Assembly (NCBI RefSeq): GCF_000524195.1 | Contig: NW_020170489.1 | Location: 188,942-252,941, forward strand | DNA length: 64,000 nt | Direction of reading: 5' to 3' | Source: Echinococcus granulosus | Taxonomy: Eukaryota; Platyhelminthes; Cestoda; Cyclophyllidea; Taeniidae | Shown here: positions 1 to 13,400 of the stretch, piece by piece | Layout of the letters: each line of letters begins with the position of its first letter | Numbering within the stretch: position 1 is the stretch's first letter | Translations under genes and position numbers: made by a program | The notes under the pieces: model-generated | Seen by the model: only the letters and a program-made list of their open reading frames with translations | Told to the model about the DNA's origin: nothing | Databases searched by the model: none

Positions 1-130
1 TACTATACACGTAATGTGCTGATAGTTTTGGTATCGGGGCAACTTTTTCCTAGCCATTGCACCTCACCAGGTGGGCTGGCCTCTGGGTCATGCCAGTAGC
101 CCCCAGCCCCTATGCGAGTTAATTATATAT
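1..130. other. unique left flank of the duplicated unit
   Basis: This stretch has no counterpart upstream of the second repeat copy: bases 43893-44022 differ from it. It marks the left boundary of the duplicated unit, which starts at 131. No gene, promoter or mobile-element end could be recognised in it. Confidence 0.7.
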
Positions 131-1445
131 TTGTTTTGTCACAACATTATATGCTCTTTCGTTTTCAAGAAAGTCTTGGGCCGCCGTATTAATGGCAGCG
201 GAAAGAGAACTCAATCTTTCAGCAGGTCCATCTTGATTTCTACTGCCAGGTGATGAACCTTAGCGGGGCGGAAGAAGTACATATGCCACGGCCTGAAGAA
301 TCAGTAAAGACCCCAAACAGAAGGGCTGAACCTGATGTCTATCCTTAGCGACTGCCTCGATCTCATGTTATGCAGGAAAGCTATTAACAACTAAAGCGTT
401 CTGGCTGTGAACTAATTGGAAAAGTTTTGTTGCAGAGAATCCCTGCCGTATCTGCAAAAAATCGTCTGTAAAGTAAACCCGTAATGCCTTCTCTAATTGT
501 TCGATAGCCAAATGGACCCCTAATAGATGTGATTAGACGGGTCTGAAATGAGAACAACGTGACAGGGAAAAACAGACGCGAAAACCTTCTCCCACGGGCC
601 TGCGTTAAAGCCCGTCCTTCCTTGCATAAATCTGGTTTCATGTCAGTGTCCCAACGTCTATCAGCAAAATTTGCCATGGATGACGCAATTTCCCTTCTCC
701 GAACCTGTTTTCCAAACCGGATGAAACTCCGGACCCAGCTGAATTGCGAGAGGGATTGGCGACGTTACGGTCAAGTATCCCCTCAGTTAAATAGAGATTT
801 GATGAGTAGCACGGCCGACTCATTGGTGCTCCCCTTGCAGGACCGACTACGTTGCTATGTCTGACGGGGAGGGTTGATCACGAAAAGCGCTGGGGAAGAA
901 GCTCAAAAGTGGAGAGAACCTATGTAATAAGGCGGCTGCTTATTTAGTTATCATTTTTGTTACAAGTTCGCTTCGCCAGATAGACCTTCTAGCCACGTTA
1001 GTGGCCTTTGTTCCTTCTATGAGTTGAATGCATACATGTTCTGCTCGAGTACTGTGTACACTTTCGCCTTTAGGAATGTCTTGAGGAGTTACATTGCTTA
1101 CCAACTACCTACACTCGATACTTGATTTCTATTATTTTACCCTTTATTACTTGTTGCAGAGCTAGTGCAAACGACCTATTTTTACGAGAGCATTTATTTT
1201 GAAATAAATAAAGCAGTAAAAGGGTAACTTTTTCAAACACTTTTTTCAAATCCAGGCAAGTATTTGGACGCCTAATAAAAATACTTTCAGACAGCAAGAT
1301 ATTTTGCAAAGTTATCTGTTTTGCAACAGTTTGTGACTTATCTCAAGATTTAAATATCCGTTTGAATTGTTGGGTTCTCCCGATGAGCGCTTACTTTTTA
1401 ACGCGGCTTTTACGGACGAAGGTCGTTCTTTAAGGTCGTTCTGCA
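131..1445. other. upstream region of the CREB3-like gene, copy A
   Basis: This is non-coding sequence before the start codon at 1446. It holds short ORFs on both strands (for example plus 559-864 and minus 384-677) that resemble no family I know and lack splice context. The last 450 bases are AT-rich. The promoter and 5' untranslated exon of the CREB3-like gene probably lie here, but no TATA box or spliced-leader acceptor could be assigned. Confidence 0.4.
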
Positions 1446-4400
1446 ATGGAAGCCCTTGAACTCGCTGACATATTTCCTGGGTTAGATGACGAGGCCCTCG
1501 TAAGTTCACTTTATGCTATTTTTACAGTCCAGGGTTCACTGGGGATGGAAAATGCGTGGCCGGCTGACATTTTTAGTGATTTAACTGAAAAGGACCTCGA
1601 AGATGCTCTCCTTACGGACATCACTTCCAAGCCGACGACTAAGTCTGAACCCGTTGATGTGGATATCTTTGGTACTTTTATTTTCTGCCTTAATTTCCTA
1701 GGATTTGGCAATGACCTTGTTGTAGGTGATGAGGTTGAAGTAAATAACTCAAGTGACCAATTCGCGTCTTCATCAAACCACACGCCTAAAGGTGATTTAT
1801 TCACTAACCAAGAGGACTTCACTCAAACCATCTCAACTGATACTTCGCCAGAGACAATCCGGCTCACTCCGGAGACAGAGAGCAATTGCTCCACTCCATC
1901 AAATTCCGATTCCTTCGCCACATCATTACAACTCTCTCCATCCTCCAAGAAGCAACAGCCGAAACGCTCTACCTATGGGGATATTGTGCTCGAAGAGGTA
2001 CCTGCTGCTAAGAAATGCGCCTATGCATTTTCACCACCTATTGTGCCCCACGAGCCCAACCCGAGTGCCATTAATCGTGTTCACTACGTCCTGCAGAAGG
2101 GACAGACGCTCATCTTACAGACGGAAAAACCCAACAGTCGTATCCCACAAACTGTCAATCCACAGTCCCGTATTAAAGCACTCAATGGTTAGCTGACTAT
2201 TTTGTATGTTTGAGACCTCTTTCTTCCGTTTAACTTTCTTTTCTTCCTTTATCTCTTCATTAGCGCATCCAACTGCGAATCAAACGGTCTTCCGTAGAGA
2301 CGCCAACGAGTTCATTCGAATCAAACCACTTGCAGCACATCAGAGGCAATCTGTCGTTTACCCAGTCACTCCTGATTCTCACGCCAGTTCAGACACCGAC
2401 GGGAGTCCGCAGTCTCCTTCTGACGGCATCGAACCTCGTGGAATGTTTATCTTCAATGCAAGGAATGGAGCCTCAGTCACGTCAACATCGGCCATCCGTC
2501 TCACTCCAGCGACAGGAAGTGTTTACACAACTACGGAAAGGTATAACGGTCCCACTTCCTATATCAGCCGTCAGAGCAGTGGTAGCGGCTATGGTGTCGA
2601 CGTCAATAGCGATTACACCGGCGGATATGGAACGGGTAACTCCTCGGCGCCATATCGACAACAAACTATATTCCAAAGTTCGGTTAGTTTTGATTATCTT
2701 TTAAACTCACTCTCAGCTGCTTTTTACTTGTGTACTCCGAAATTCAAAATTTTTTCCACCTTAAATGTTGTAGCTTGATGATTCAAAATACCCTCTGTCG
2801 AGGTCTCTGAATTTCGAGATTCTAAGCTACCCAAAGACCGAATTGGCTGGTTTATAGATTATATATCCTGTGACGTAGTTTGTTTACATTCTTATGGCCA
2901 AATTCATATAAACACACCGCTGATTTGACCTCGATCGATTTAAATCGCTTCGCTACGTTGTCACGCAATTTGCATTTCTGGTTTTGAAGAAGCGAGAAAA
3001 AAATCCACTTCTACTAAAGCAAGTTGAGATAACTATTGAAGACTAAATGTATTTACTGATGAAACACGCCGTGGTTGCGAATTCTTGGTGTAGATTTATT
3101 GCGGTGTACCACGATGGCTAAGTAATTATTGCGTTAATTTCTTTGTTTATCATTAATGCTCGTTCTGGTGATTCATTGGTACGTGTAAGTAATTTCTCCT
3201 GGGATTTATCTTTTTCATGTCTGTAAGGTGCTTAGAACTGTACCTCAGAGTACCATATTTCTAACCATTAGAAAACATTATGCCCTGTAATTTTAGCACA
3301 TTTAATAATGGGATTTGGTGTTACTTTTTATTAAGTGATAAAAAAACCAGGCCCACCTTTATTGCAATTTACCTCGATTAGTATAAACAGGTTTTGTAAT
3401 CACTTTTAGTTTAAACTACGTTGGAATTTGCTGGAAAATAATCACATTTCTTCATTTTAGTATGATTGTCAAACCACACCTATTCCTGGCTTTCGAAAAA
3501 CACTATAAACCATTTTTTTTCCCTCTGAAATGGAGTGTCTTTGAAATGATCATTCTTAGGAAAATAGTGGCCCACTAGGACCCTTTCGTGTGTATCCGAC
3601 ACCTACACGTTGAAGTTCATCATTTTTTCTAATACTTAATTAATTAATTAGTCAGTTTTCTTGTCATTTACGCTTGTTGAAGTCACGTGCTGTAGTTGCC
3701 CTCTCCTACCTAACCCCAAAGTACTTCCACTGTCTGGGGTCGCTGGCGATCTAGGTCAGTCAGTGGGTATTCTACCACGGTTTAAGCACTTGGTCAAGTG
3801 GTCATTGGCGTAAGTGATGCTGCGTCGGCCAGGTGTGTAGGAGCAATGCCCCCGCAAGGCATCACCGTCACCTGTGCGTGCGTGTGTGTGTGCAACCCAC
3901 AAGTGCGAGGACGGGCGGGTGAGCGGTAGTTCGGCCGACTAGCGGCGCGTGGCCGTGCTTATCGATTTCTCCTAGCTGCACATGTACGCGCGTGCGTATG
4001 TGCGTGTGCGTAGCAGTTGCATTATCTCACCCACCGTCGCCCCTACCATCGTAAATGACTTGTTATAATGGGCAAGGGGCAATCCCTTCTGACTAAGAAC
4101 CAGAAGATTAGGGCTCAGCATTCTATCGATTCTACTTCACCGGAACACCCACACGACCAGAAATTTAATTTCCTCCAAAACATCGTAGGTGGGGTGGTGC
4201 ATGGTTCTACTTTCACACACATGCAAACAAGGTGCACTAGAATTTCTACATTTCCTTCGTGAGCTTCATTTAGCACCATGTCTGAGCCGCAAAAATTAAC
4301 GGTCATCGTATTAGCTTATCTCTGAATGTATTTGGTTATCTAGGTGGCGTAGAAGTCTATGAAGCCAACTTAGTAACGAAGTCATTCGCTCAACAGGAAT

Positions 4401-7400
4401 GAGGATGATTTAATGGTATCGAAGCCCCTAGTAGATTTCATCGACCGTAATGCGAATATTGGGCGAAATTCTGCTGCCATCCGAAGTGTTTCGAATCGTC
4501 AAGTGGGGAGTGCTCATCTTAACCTCATCAAAGTTGGACATAAAGGTTTGGCCTCGGCACTGCCAGTGTAGGGAACGTCTGTTTTCCCCTTTTTCACTCG
4601 AGTTGAGCAAAGTTTATGAAGACGGAGGCTAACCAGCGTTACTCCCTCAGCTTGATTCCTGTTACAGCCTAGGAGATCCTCAGATATCGGTGATAGCTTG
4701 ACAGAATCTAATCTTAGCGTTAGATTGCCAGACGATCGTTTTTGATGGTGTTTCTGAATTTCTTTTATCACTTTAATTCTTTCTTAGTTGTAAAGGTGGT
4801 GGGATTTGAGATTGTGTATTTTCCACCAAAAAACGCTCATTTATTTTTCTACTGAAATGAATTTTACCCACCTACCCATTTGGCTTCGCTTTCCAATTAA
4901 ATCTTACTCCTGGTTCGTCATTACCTTGAATTGGTTGGTGTTTGCATGAATGCGTGGAACTGAACATGGACCAACTACGTGTCTACAACGTAGTCGGAAG
5001 TAAAAGGAAAATCCTGGACTTATTCATGAATCTTATTTTTTTTCTCTTCTCGTTCTTTCTACAATGCCCAGGAAGGCGATCAATCTCGACCCTTTTGACA
5101 CGTTTTTTGACACATCCAACCTATCTTAAGCCTACACGGTGGCCGTTTGCTCCAATTTTTCATTAACGCTAAGATGTATTTGGCCAGAGATGTTATCCGT
5201 GTTTGAGTAACAACGTTTTACTGGCTATTTACTCAACCCACGTCTCCGGCTAAGCCTGACATTTTGACCAGGCTTCGTTTGACGAAGGGATGCCAATCTT
5301 CTTATCAGATGGCTCACAGTAGCGGCGGTAGCCATAACCACCATGACGGGGTCATGGTGATGACCCACGATGAGCAAATCTCGCCCGCATTTTATTCGCC
5401 ACCCACCCTAACTTCTCATGTTTTTTTACCATTTTTCAGGCGGGGATTCTCGTTTTAACGGACGAGGAAAAGCGGACGTTATTGGCCGAAGGCTATAGCA
5501 TCCCAACACGTCTCCCTTTGTCCAAACAGGAGGAGCGTAATCTCAAGAAAATTCGTCGCAAGATTAAGAATAAGATTAGTGCACAGGAGAGTCGGCGCAA
5601 AAAGAAAGAGTATGTGGAGTCCCTGGAAAAACGGTAAGTCGGCTCTATCGATGCATTTACTCCTACCTGAACAGTGTGTCCTATTTTGTCTGCGCCAGAT
5701 TGGCTAGTTGAAGGGCCCGTTGTGTGCTGCCTAGTAATCCCCTCTATCCCCTTTTTGCTTGTGTTGCCCTAGTTTTGTCGGTGCAGTTGTTAGTCAGCAA
5801 GGCAGGCGATGGAAGCATAGCAGGACAAACAAACTTGGCTGTTGCCGTCGTTTTGTCAGTAAGGTGAAGGGGAAAAAATTGTCTCAACCAAGTAACAGTG
5901 CCTGGGTTTCCATTCAATCAGCTATTCCCTCGAAATGTCGCGCATTTCATCTACTTCTGAGGGGGGTGATTTGTTCCTTCCAGTAATTTTGACCATCTCC
6001 TTTTTCTCTCTCACAAATCCACACTTTCAACTTCTTCTAGGATAACGACATTCCTAGATATCGGTTGTTCCTCGATCACGTAGTCTTCACATTTCCAGAA
6101 TTTCATGGTAATTTATCCTCGTCTTTATGTATTTGATGAGGAAAATCAACACAAAATCACTTAGCTATTAGGACCGACTTGTCTTGTGAATTCTGACGAA
6201 ACTAATCCATTAATATCCCGTTTGGATCAACATTGAAAGAACTGCCATCCTAGACTACTCTTACCCTCCCCAATCGTCTATCTAGAGCGTTATGGTTTTC
6301 TGTTGAGGTGGTATATTGCAATCAGGCATTTGCATTTCATCTCGTGAGTTTGTTGTGTCTTGTTCTTTTGGTGCGGTTGGCTTTAGAAAAGCATCTACCC
6401 ACTCATCCACCCAACCACCCGGCCCTTCAACACAAGCACCTACACATGCACTCGCCCACCTAAAATTTCACTGCTACGCAGAAATCCAAGATGGTCCACT
6501 AATCGTGCAATTCCTGTGTGCAGTTTTGGTACACTTTAGAAATTTGCTCATCCAAATCTTGCTTTTTGCACCACCCCTATAACTCTATGGAAGCCTTTCC
6601 ATTCCACCACAAATTTCGACTTATTTTGACGAAAAAAGAGGGATTAGGGTCCATTTGAGAGGGCATTACTAGCACTCTTGTGCTAGTGTCAATATTAATG
6701 TGTTTACTCTACTTCTACACAATTGAACTGGTTGAATGTGTGTCCAATGCGTTGTGTAAACACGCCTACACTTAGCTGAGAATCCAAGGCCGAGCTGAAC
6801 CGCTTTATTTGTGGAATGATGGGGTTGATAATCGAGAAGGCAGACGGGAAGATGTTAGTGAAGGTAAAACGTTAATTGGTGTTTTGACACACACTTAACA
6901 GGGTCATATTCACTATAGTTTCACTAGGACTAGCATATTCGTCGCATGTGGGAGACCAAGCTCTCTGCCATACTAATGAGTGCGGGGCGCTCCACACGTC
7001 CACTAGGTTACGGAAGGGTCCTAAAACTGGTTTGTAGACTCCGGAGAGTGGCAATTGAAGAGGCTGCTCCTGTTGTGTCTCCCGTGGCTGTCAGGCGGTC
7101 GATAGGGTAGTATTATGGACAAAAGTGATGGCTTTAACCAGAAAAAACACTTATCACATTAAGTGGTGAAGTCTACAAAGTCGGAATTATTTGTGATTAA
7201 AGGATTCGTAACCAATCAGAGCATAAAAGTCTTCAAACTGTTTGTTCCCTTTTTTTACAAATGGACCACTTTTATAAACAGAGATTCGCACACACGCACC
7301 CACTCCCATTCTCTCACATCCTCTGACGATGAAAATTCAGTCCCTGGGATACCACTTGTGAATGGGAGTGTGATTAATGCCACACAGCTGTGTGGGTGCT

Positions 7401-10400
7401 GTCTTGATAACTTAGTAACGGCATTCCCCAAGCTAGTGGATAAGTGGGAGGTGGAGGCATTATCAACTACAAGTGCTTGCGCTCCATTCAAAAGCAGAAA
7501 TAAATGCAGTATCGTGCGATGGAGTCATGCTGCTGGGGCCGGAATTAGAGGTTTTCTTTCAGCAGGCAGTCTCAATTCTCTAGCCGACGCAATACGGGCC
7601 ATCCAAAGGCGGGATCAAAGTGCGAACGCGGATGCATTTCATCTGCCGTTTCCGAATGGATTGAAGGATGCATTTATTGGATGGTGCACGCTCTGTACTT
7701 TGCTCGAGTGGTGGATTTTAAACAAATGGGGTTTTAATGTTCCAAATGAATCGATCCGTTGTGTCAATAGCAAAGCAAAAAGTTACCCTCGATACTGTTG
7801 ACCTAACTTGACTAAAACGACCTGGCAGGTGGAATTGTATAGCCTCATCGCACTGCGGTCACTTGAAGGTATCAAGAACAGATGAAGGTAGCATTCTATT
7901 AGAGGTTCTTAAACTAAACCAAGGCTAGTTTGTTTAAAAACGGTTGAAGGGAACAAATTTGTGAGAGTTGAAAAGTTCCCTACTGCATCTATCCCTGAAA
8001 AGAAGCTTCAGCATGGCGAATACATCTTAGGGTAGCCTGTTTCCCCTCGTCATCAGTCGGTGTGTACCAAGTGTTCAGGTTCGTTGATACAGAAATAATC
8101 GTCTCTGGTGTAATTTCGCTACGCAACGGTTTTGTTTTGCGTCGGTTAGTTATGAAGGCAGGATTAGGTTTTCCATGCAGCGAATTGAATATTTACGGGC
8201 ATATTTGCTGCAATGCTGGGGTGAGAGTGGCAACACCACGGTCGAGGTTACCGCCTTTGAGCCGTCTGGATTATTTTAAATGTTCGCCTGAACATGGTTG
8301 AAGTCTTGTTTAGACATCTCTATTCTCGGATGTGGCAGCTTAATTTACAGGGCGTCTCGTTTATCACTGCATCCTGTTCTGTGTGTACGCGCTGCCGCTG
8401 TCATCGGCATTTGTCGATTAAAGTTGTCTGGACTGGCTTTTCCACAATATGTGGGCCGGATATGACTGGTGCATATGACAGGGCAGACTTGGCATCCACA
8501 ACGCTGGTATTTAGCCATCATACTGAAGGCGGGAAGAGTTTTTCTGCCATTTCTCCCGTCTTTTTCCTTACTACTTCTTTATGTGGGATACGAGAGATAG
8601 TCTTGTTTCTGCTACCCAACGCTAAGAACCGAGATGGAAAAGTAAAACGCCCCCAACCTCATCAAACATGTTTTCTGAGGTCAGTAAATGTCATGCGGTT
8701 GATTCTGGATTAATTATGCAATAGAAACATGTGACTTCACCACCTTAATATCACGATAACTTCTATTTTTTGCTGTGAAGGCAAGGAAAGGGAGTCTCCA
8801 AGATTATGGACTTATCAAGGTAGCTTCTTTTCCTTGTCAAACTGAATCAATTCGTAGGTCATCCATTTCTGATCTCATCACCGGTCGTTTGCATGATGTG
8901 CAACTCCTTCAAGTTGCTGCCACTCCTGATGCATTGAATGTGTGGCTTTGCAATAGCGAAATGTATGCGCTCTCAGTTCTTTATCAAAAGACGGTTCAAA
9001 TATCGCTGCCTTCTCAGAGGCAGGGGAAAGAGATATCATGTGGTGCTTAGCGAGCTACTTACGACGGAGTGCTGTTTTTAATGCCGGATTTACTTCTGGG
9101 CGCAGAATGAGAAATATGCATCGAAAAGTTCCTTTATTTTAGATCTGACGGGCCAGACGCATAGGTGGTTTTATTTGGAGGCTAAAATGTCATTAGTCTG
9201 TGAGCCAAAAATGAAAGCTAAACAATGATTTTTTTGTCGCACCGAAAGGACCTCCGAATCTCGTAAATTGGAATAGGTCACGTAGGTATGCCACCCCGGG
9301 TTTCTCACCTGAGCCCGCATGTCACACATGACACGCAGTAAATCAAAGGGAATTGAATTGGATCGGCCGAAAAAGACAAGGTAGAGAGTGAAAACCCCTA
9401 GGTTGTGGGGTTTATTCGGTAGCGAGTGTACTCCTTCTATATCGATGGCTTTTTGTGTGACCGTCTGGCCAAAAATGGAAGCCATTTATCCTTCTATGTT
9501 TTTCGCTGGTGTGACTCATCACAACTCACTGATCGTCGGATTCGACCCGTACTTGTCAAACAATTGGCGTGATCTCTCCGGCTCATCTCTACGGGTACAC
9601 AAGCCTTTGGGCTTATGTCATCGCACTGGCATCAATGTGACATTCCAGTTACCTCAAATTTTGCTGTAAGATATGCGAGTCTGGTGGTATAAGGTAACCA
9701 CATGTGTTCGTGCGAGTCACGAGTACGCGAATTTCACCTATGTAAACAATTTTTTCTCTAGAGACAAAAACATGCCCTCAGTCACCTTGTTTCTGACGCG
9801 CTATCCCCCTCTCATCCCGAATTGGAGATATTCTCACGAGTGAGCCGCACCGCGTAAGGTTCTCCGGTTGAATAGTTCTGCCTGCTTCTGAAGGCTAATA
9901 TCTCATTCAGCAACAAGGTCTTAGTGAAAAATTTCGCCCACAATCCACTACACACGGTGTGAGGTGGATAGAGTGGACGGTTTGAGGATAAGCCAACGAT
10001 TTTTCTTGCTTCACCCAGTAGTGGTACGCGTGAGTAAACAGGCTATTCTCTTTAAAAGGCAGGACTGGTAAAGAGCAGGTGAATAATTTGTGTTTGAGAC
10101 ACCCACCTACTTAGGTTTTGTGACATTTTTAGTTGATTCATGTGCAAGTGATATGTTTCATCACCCATGTGAAACATCGATGACACTCGCACAATTCTTC
10201 ATGATCAGGAGCAAAGGATCTTCCTGAAGCTGGTTTATTCACCTTCTCCAAAGGCTTGACAAGCTTTTACAAGCTTCTACGTCTTTGAAAACGAATTTAA
10301 ATCCGTAGAGCAGACGGGCTCGACCCACACGCATTAAGTTCAGCGCATCTTCGACGGGCGTTAAAAAGAGTGGCGAGCACAACAAGGAGTACCATACCGA

Positions 10401-13400
10401 TAGACTAAAGCTCCACGGAAAATTACACAAGTTTTTTGGTCACCTGAAAGAATCGCGGGATTGGTAACCTAGGCGACATAAACTGAGGTGCAGCCACCAT
10501 CATTTACTGTTCAGGGCGCCTTCAATGTTTACTTCTCCGCACCGGTCACTAATGCGGATAACGGAGATAGCATCATCGTATACAAAAATCACCACGGCCG
10601 TATGAGCACTGTACTTCCGGTGCTGTGGTTACCTAGTTTCTTGCTTGCACCTGGTGCAACCTGGTAGCTGGATGTACAATTTCAGCAATGTTCACCACCC
10701 CGTTTTCACACTATGTGCTTTAAACAGTCGCACCTTTACACCTGTTGGTTCTTGTAAACCCTGCATCCATGCTCAGTCGTCTCTCCCCCAAGGTTTTTCA
10801 GCCGTCTACGTTTTGTACAGTCAGCTTTCAAGCTAGAAGCATACCTTACCTTCTGGAGATGTTTTGAGAGGAGTAGAAGAGGCGCAAAGTCGATTTAGTG
10901 CTTTGGAGTTTGTGGAAGAAAGGAATGAAAGCCAAGAAGTGAAAACCACACTTGCACACTAACTTCAGTTACCAGAGAACAGTTTTGGCACGATCATTTG
11001 GGACAGTACGGTTGAACTCTTCTAGAACCTTCTGTCTCACTCTGTCATTGGTGTGTGGGATAAATTCCCACGTTTCCACCGTTCGGATTACGATGCAAAG
11101 TGAGGCACTCAGGTTATTTCTCATGTGTTGATGCGATTTATAAGACTCTCTCCTTCGTCGTTAAAATGATCCCCCAATTCGGTAAAGTACTCAGCTCTTT
11201 TGTACTGGACAAAAGCGGGAAGCTATCTGCACAATTGTTTGATTAGGCGTTGGCCATGCGTGTAGGGTCGGGTGCTCCACACGCTGAATTAAATGGTCTC
11301 AGGAATGGTTGCTGTAGTGGTAAGCTGGAAGTAGAACCACCATGATCGGGATTACCACTGACCCTTTCATCGTCCTTGAAACGCTGACCTTCTACAAATG
11401 AGCGGCTGAATGTCCTATCACGTTCGCCTTATGTGTGCTATCGCCACGGTAGCACCCCTTTTTATCGTAGTAACATCAAAAGTTCCCGTTTGACTTGGAC
11501 GCCCGTCATGGCGTCGAGTGAAATGAGTGGAGGTCGAACCGCTAGAGAATGTAATGTTGCCTTGGCGTTACAGAGTGGAGGCCTACGCTCAAGAGAATGC
11601 AGATTTAAAGCGCCGGTTGGATGGTTTGGAGGGAACAAATCGGTCCCTTTTGAGTCAGCTGCGTCACCTTCAACAAGCGGTGAATAAGTCTTCCTTCGCG
11701 TCTGCCAATTCTACGTCCTCCTCTTCTTCCTCGCCACCACCATCGTCAGTATCACAAAATTCCGGTCCCGCCTCCTCCATGGGTTCCAAAAAGTCAACTT
11801 CTCCTTCCACTGCCCTATCCTCCTCTTCCTCCTCCGCCTACCTGATGGTTTTCTTAGCCTGCTTTGCGGCTCTTTTTGCCGGTCAACCTGATGCCTCCAC
11901 ATCAACATCCCCTGGCTCCAGGTCATACGTCCCCGCATTATCCTCATCTTCCAAAGCGCTAGCCACTTCTGGCCACATTGTGGGCGACTTGTCAACATTT
12001 GGCTCGTTGCATCAGGTAGGTCCCGTGAATTTCTGAGGACTTACTCATTCACAGTAAATACCTTCTTAATTCAGCAGTCTTCGTTGAAACTTAAATAGAA
12101 ATAGTCATGTTTTACGAAGACGCAAAAGTCGTCGGACGTATCCCACTCTGTTACCACTAGTGCAGCGTCTGATTCTTACCCACAGACGTCGCAAAATACA
12201 CGAGTCTAATTAAGTCGAGAAAAGGCCTAGCATTCACTAATTGAAGTCTATCATAGATTGGATACACGTGGACGGCAAGGACGCAGAAAATGGGTCCACG
12301 ATTAGATGGAGACTACGCTCGAGGACCCAATGTGAGTTACATGCGAGAAGTAACGAAGGGAACCGCTTCCATCTACCGCATGCATGAGTGGGCCCGCACT
12401 GCAGCCTACTTCAAGGAGGAGCAAAATTCACAAGATCAAGAGGCGGTCCGTATCAAAAGTCCAGGTGAGTTTGGGCCTCCGTCTCTCATTGGCCATTCAG
12501 ATGGACAAAGGCAAAAGTTCGATAGAAGTTGGCGTTAATATGGACTAAATTCTGGGAAGTAATTTTGCAAAAAACAAACATTAATTCCCTGCTAATGTAT
12601 ATTTTTTAAATACTTTCTTAAAACTACATGCTGAATGCGAAAACTGCACGTTTTCTTGGTACACCAGCACTAATTTACCGACAAATTGCCTTTTCAGCAT
12701 TTCGAAAATCAGCAATTTTTATAAATCCTATGGAAGACCTCTCCAAACCTCAGTCTGTAGAATGTTCTCTTTCTTTCGACTCTTGCTTTTCACGAATGTG
12801 GGCCTTTGGTGACTTGGAAGCCGGTTAATCACATAGGCTCTTTCAAGGTTATTGTCTGATGAAAAAGAGATCACTGAGTTCACCTCTTGTTTATACCACG
12901 GCTTGCAAGTCAATACGGAGACTTGATTGACAACTTTACGTTGAGTGTTATTAGCCCATTCAAGGTCTCTTTCTCTGCGTCCTTCAAGGTCTACCCGACG
13001 GTGAACAAAATCCAATGTTGACATTAATTGTAGGAGTGTGAGAGCTCCTGATAACCTGAAAGGCGTGCAAACTCTTGTGTGAGCGCGTCAATACCACAAA
13101 GTTTCTCCTTATCGAGTGAGTCTTCATGTGCTTTAGCGATTTGTGGTGCACTTCATTGGAAAAAGCGCCTCCCGGCTCCGTGGATTCGCGCCTCGGTGGG
13201 TCCGATAGAACTTCGCCAGCATTGTTGCAGAGCCTTTGTCAAAGCACTTCCAAATGCCATCTTTTAACAGTTCATTAAGTGAACCAATTGCTTCATGAGT
13301 TTGCCCCATAAGTGATGACAATGAGACACTAAGTGTTGGAGATAATCCACTCTTCCAAAGTCTCTGCTGGAAGCAAGTCCCCATAAATTGCTCAGTCGCA

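Larger units (their letters stand above)
5634..11573 (+). other. CREB3-like intron 5 (5.9 kb), copy A
   Basis: The donor GTAAGT at 5634 splits the Arg codon that ends the basic region, and the acceptor GTTACAG ends at 11573. The intron separates the basic region from the leucine zipper. It contains CA-rich low-complexity sequence near 6390-6460, a perfect 8-bp inverted repeat at 6668-6687 and a longer hairpin at 10141-10193. A 639-base open frame (7163-7801) has no internal Met and no known similarity. No other gene was recognised. Confidence 0.65.

Noticed and set aside
559..864. 101-codon ORF upstream of the CREB3-like gene (also at 44451-44756)
   Set aside because: No recognisable domain, and overlapping ORFs exist on the opposite strand. 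Not called as a gene.
1500..1527. 28-bp version of the first mini-intron
   Set aside because: Splicing at this nearer acceptor shifts the frame and soon meets a stop. The 33-bp version keeps the frame.
7163..7801. 212-codon open frame in CREB3-like intron 5 (also at 51055-51693)
   Set aside because: It starts at GTG and has no internal Met, the translation matches no family I know, and it overlaps a reverse-strand ORF. It is long for chance but lacks splice context in the host gene.
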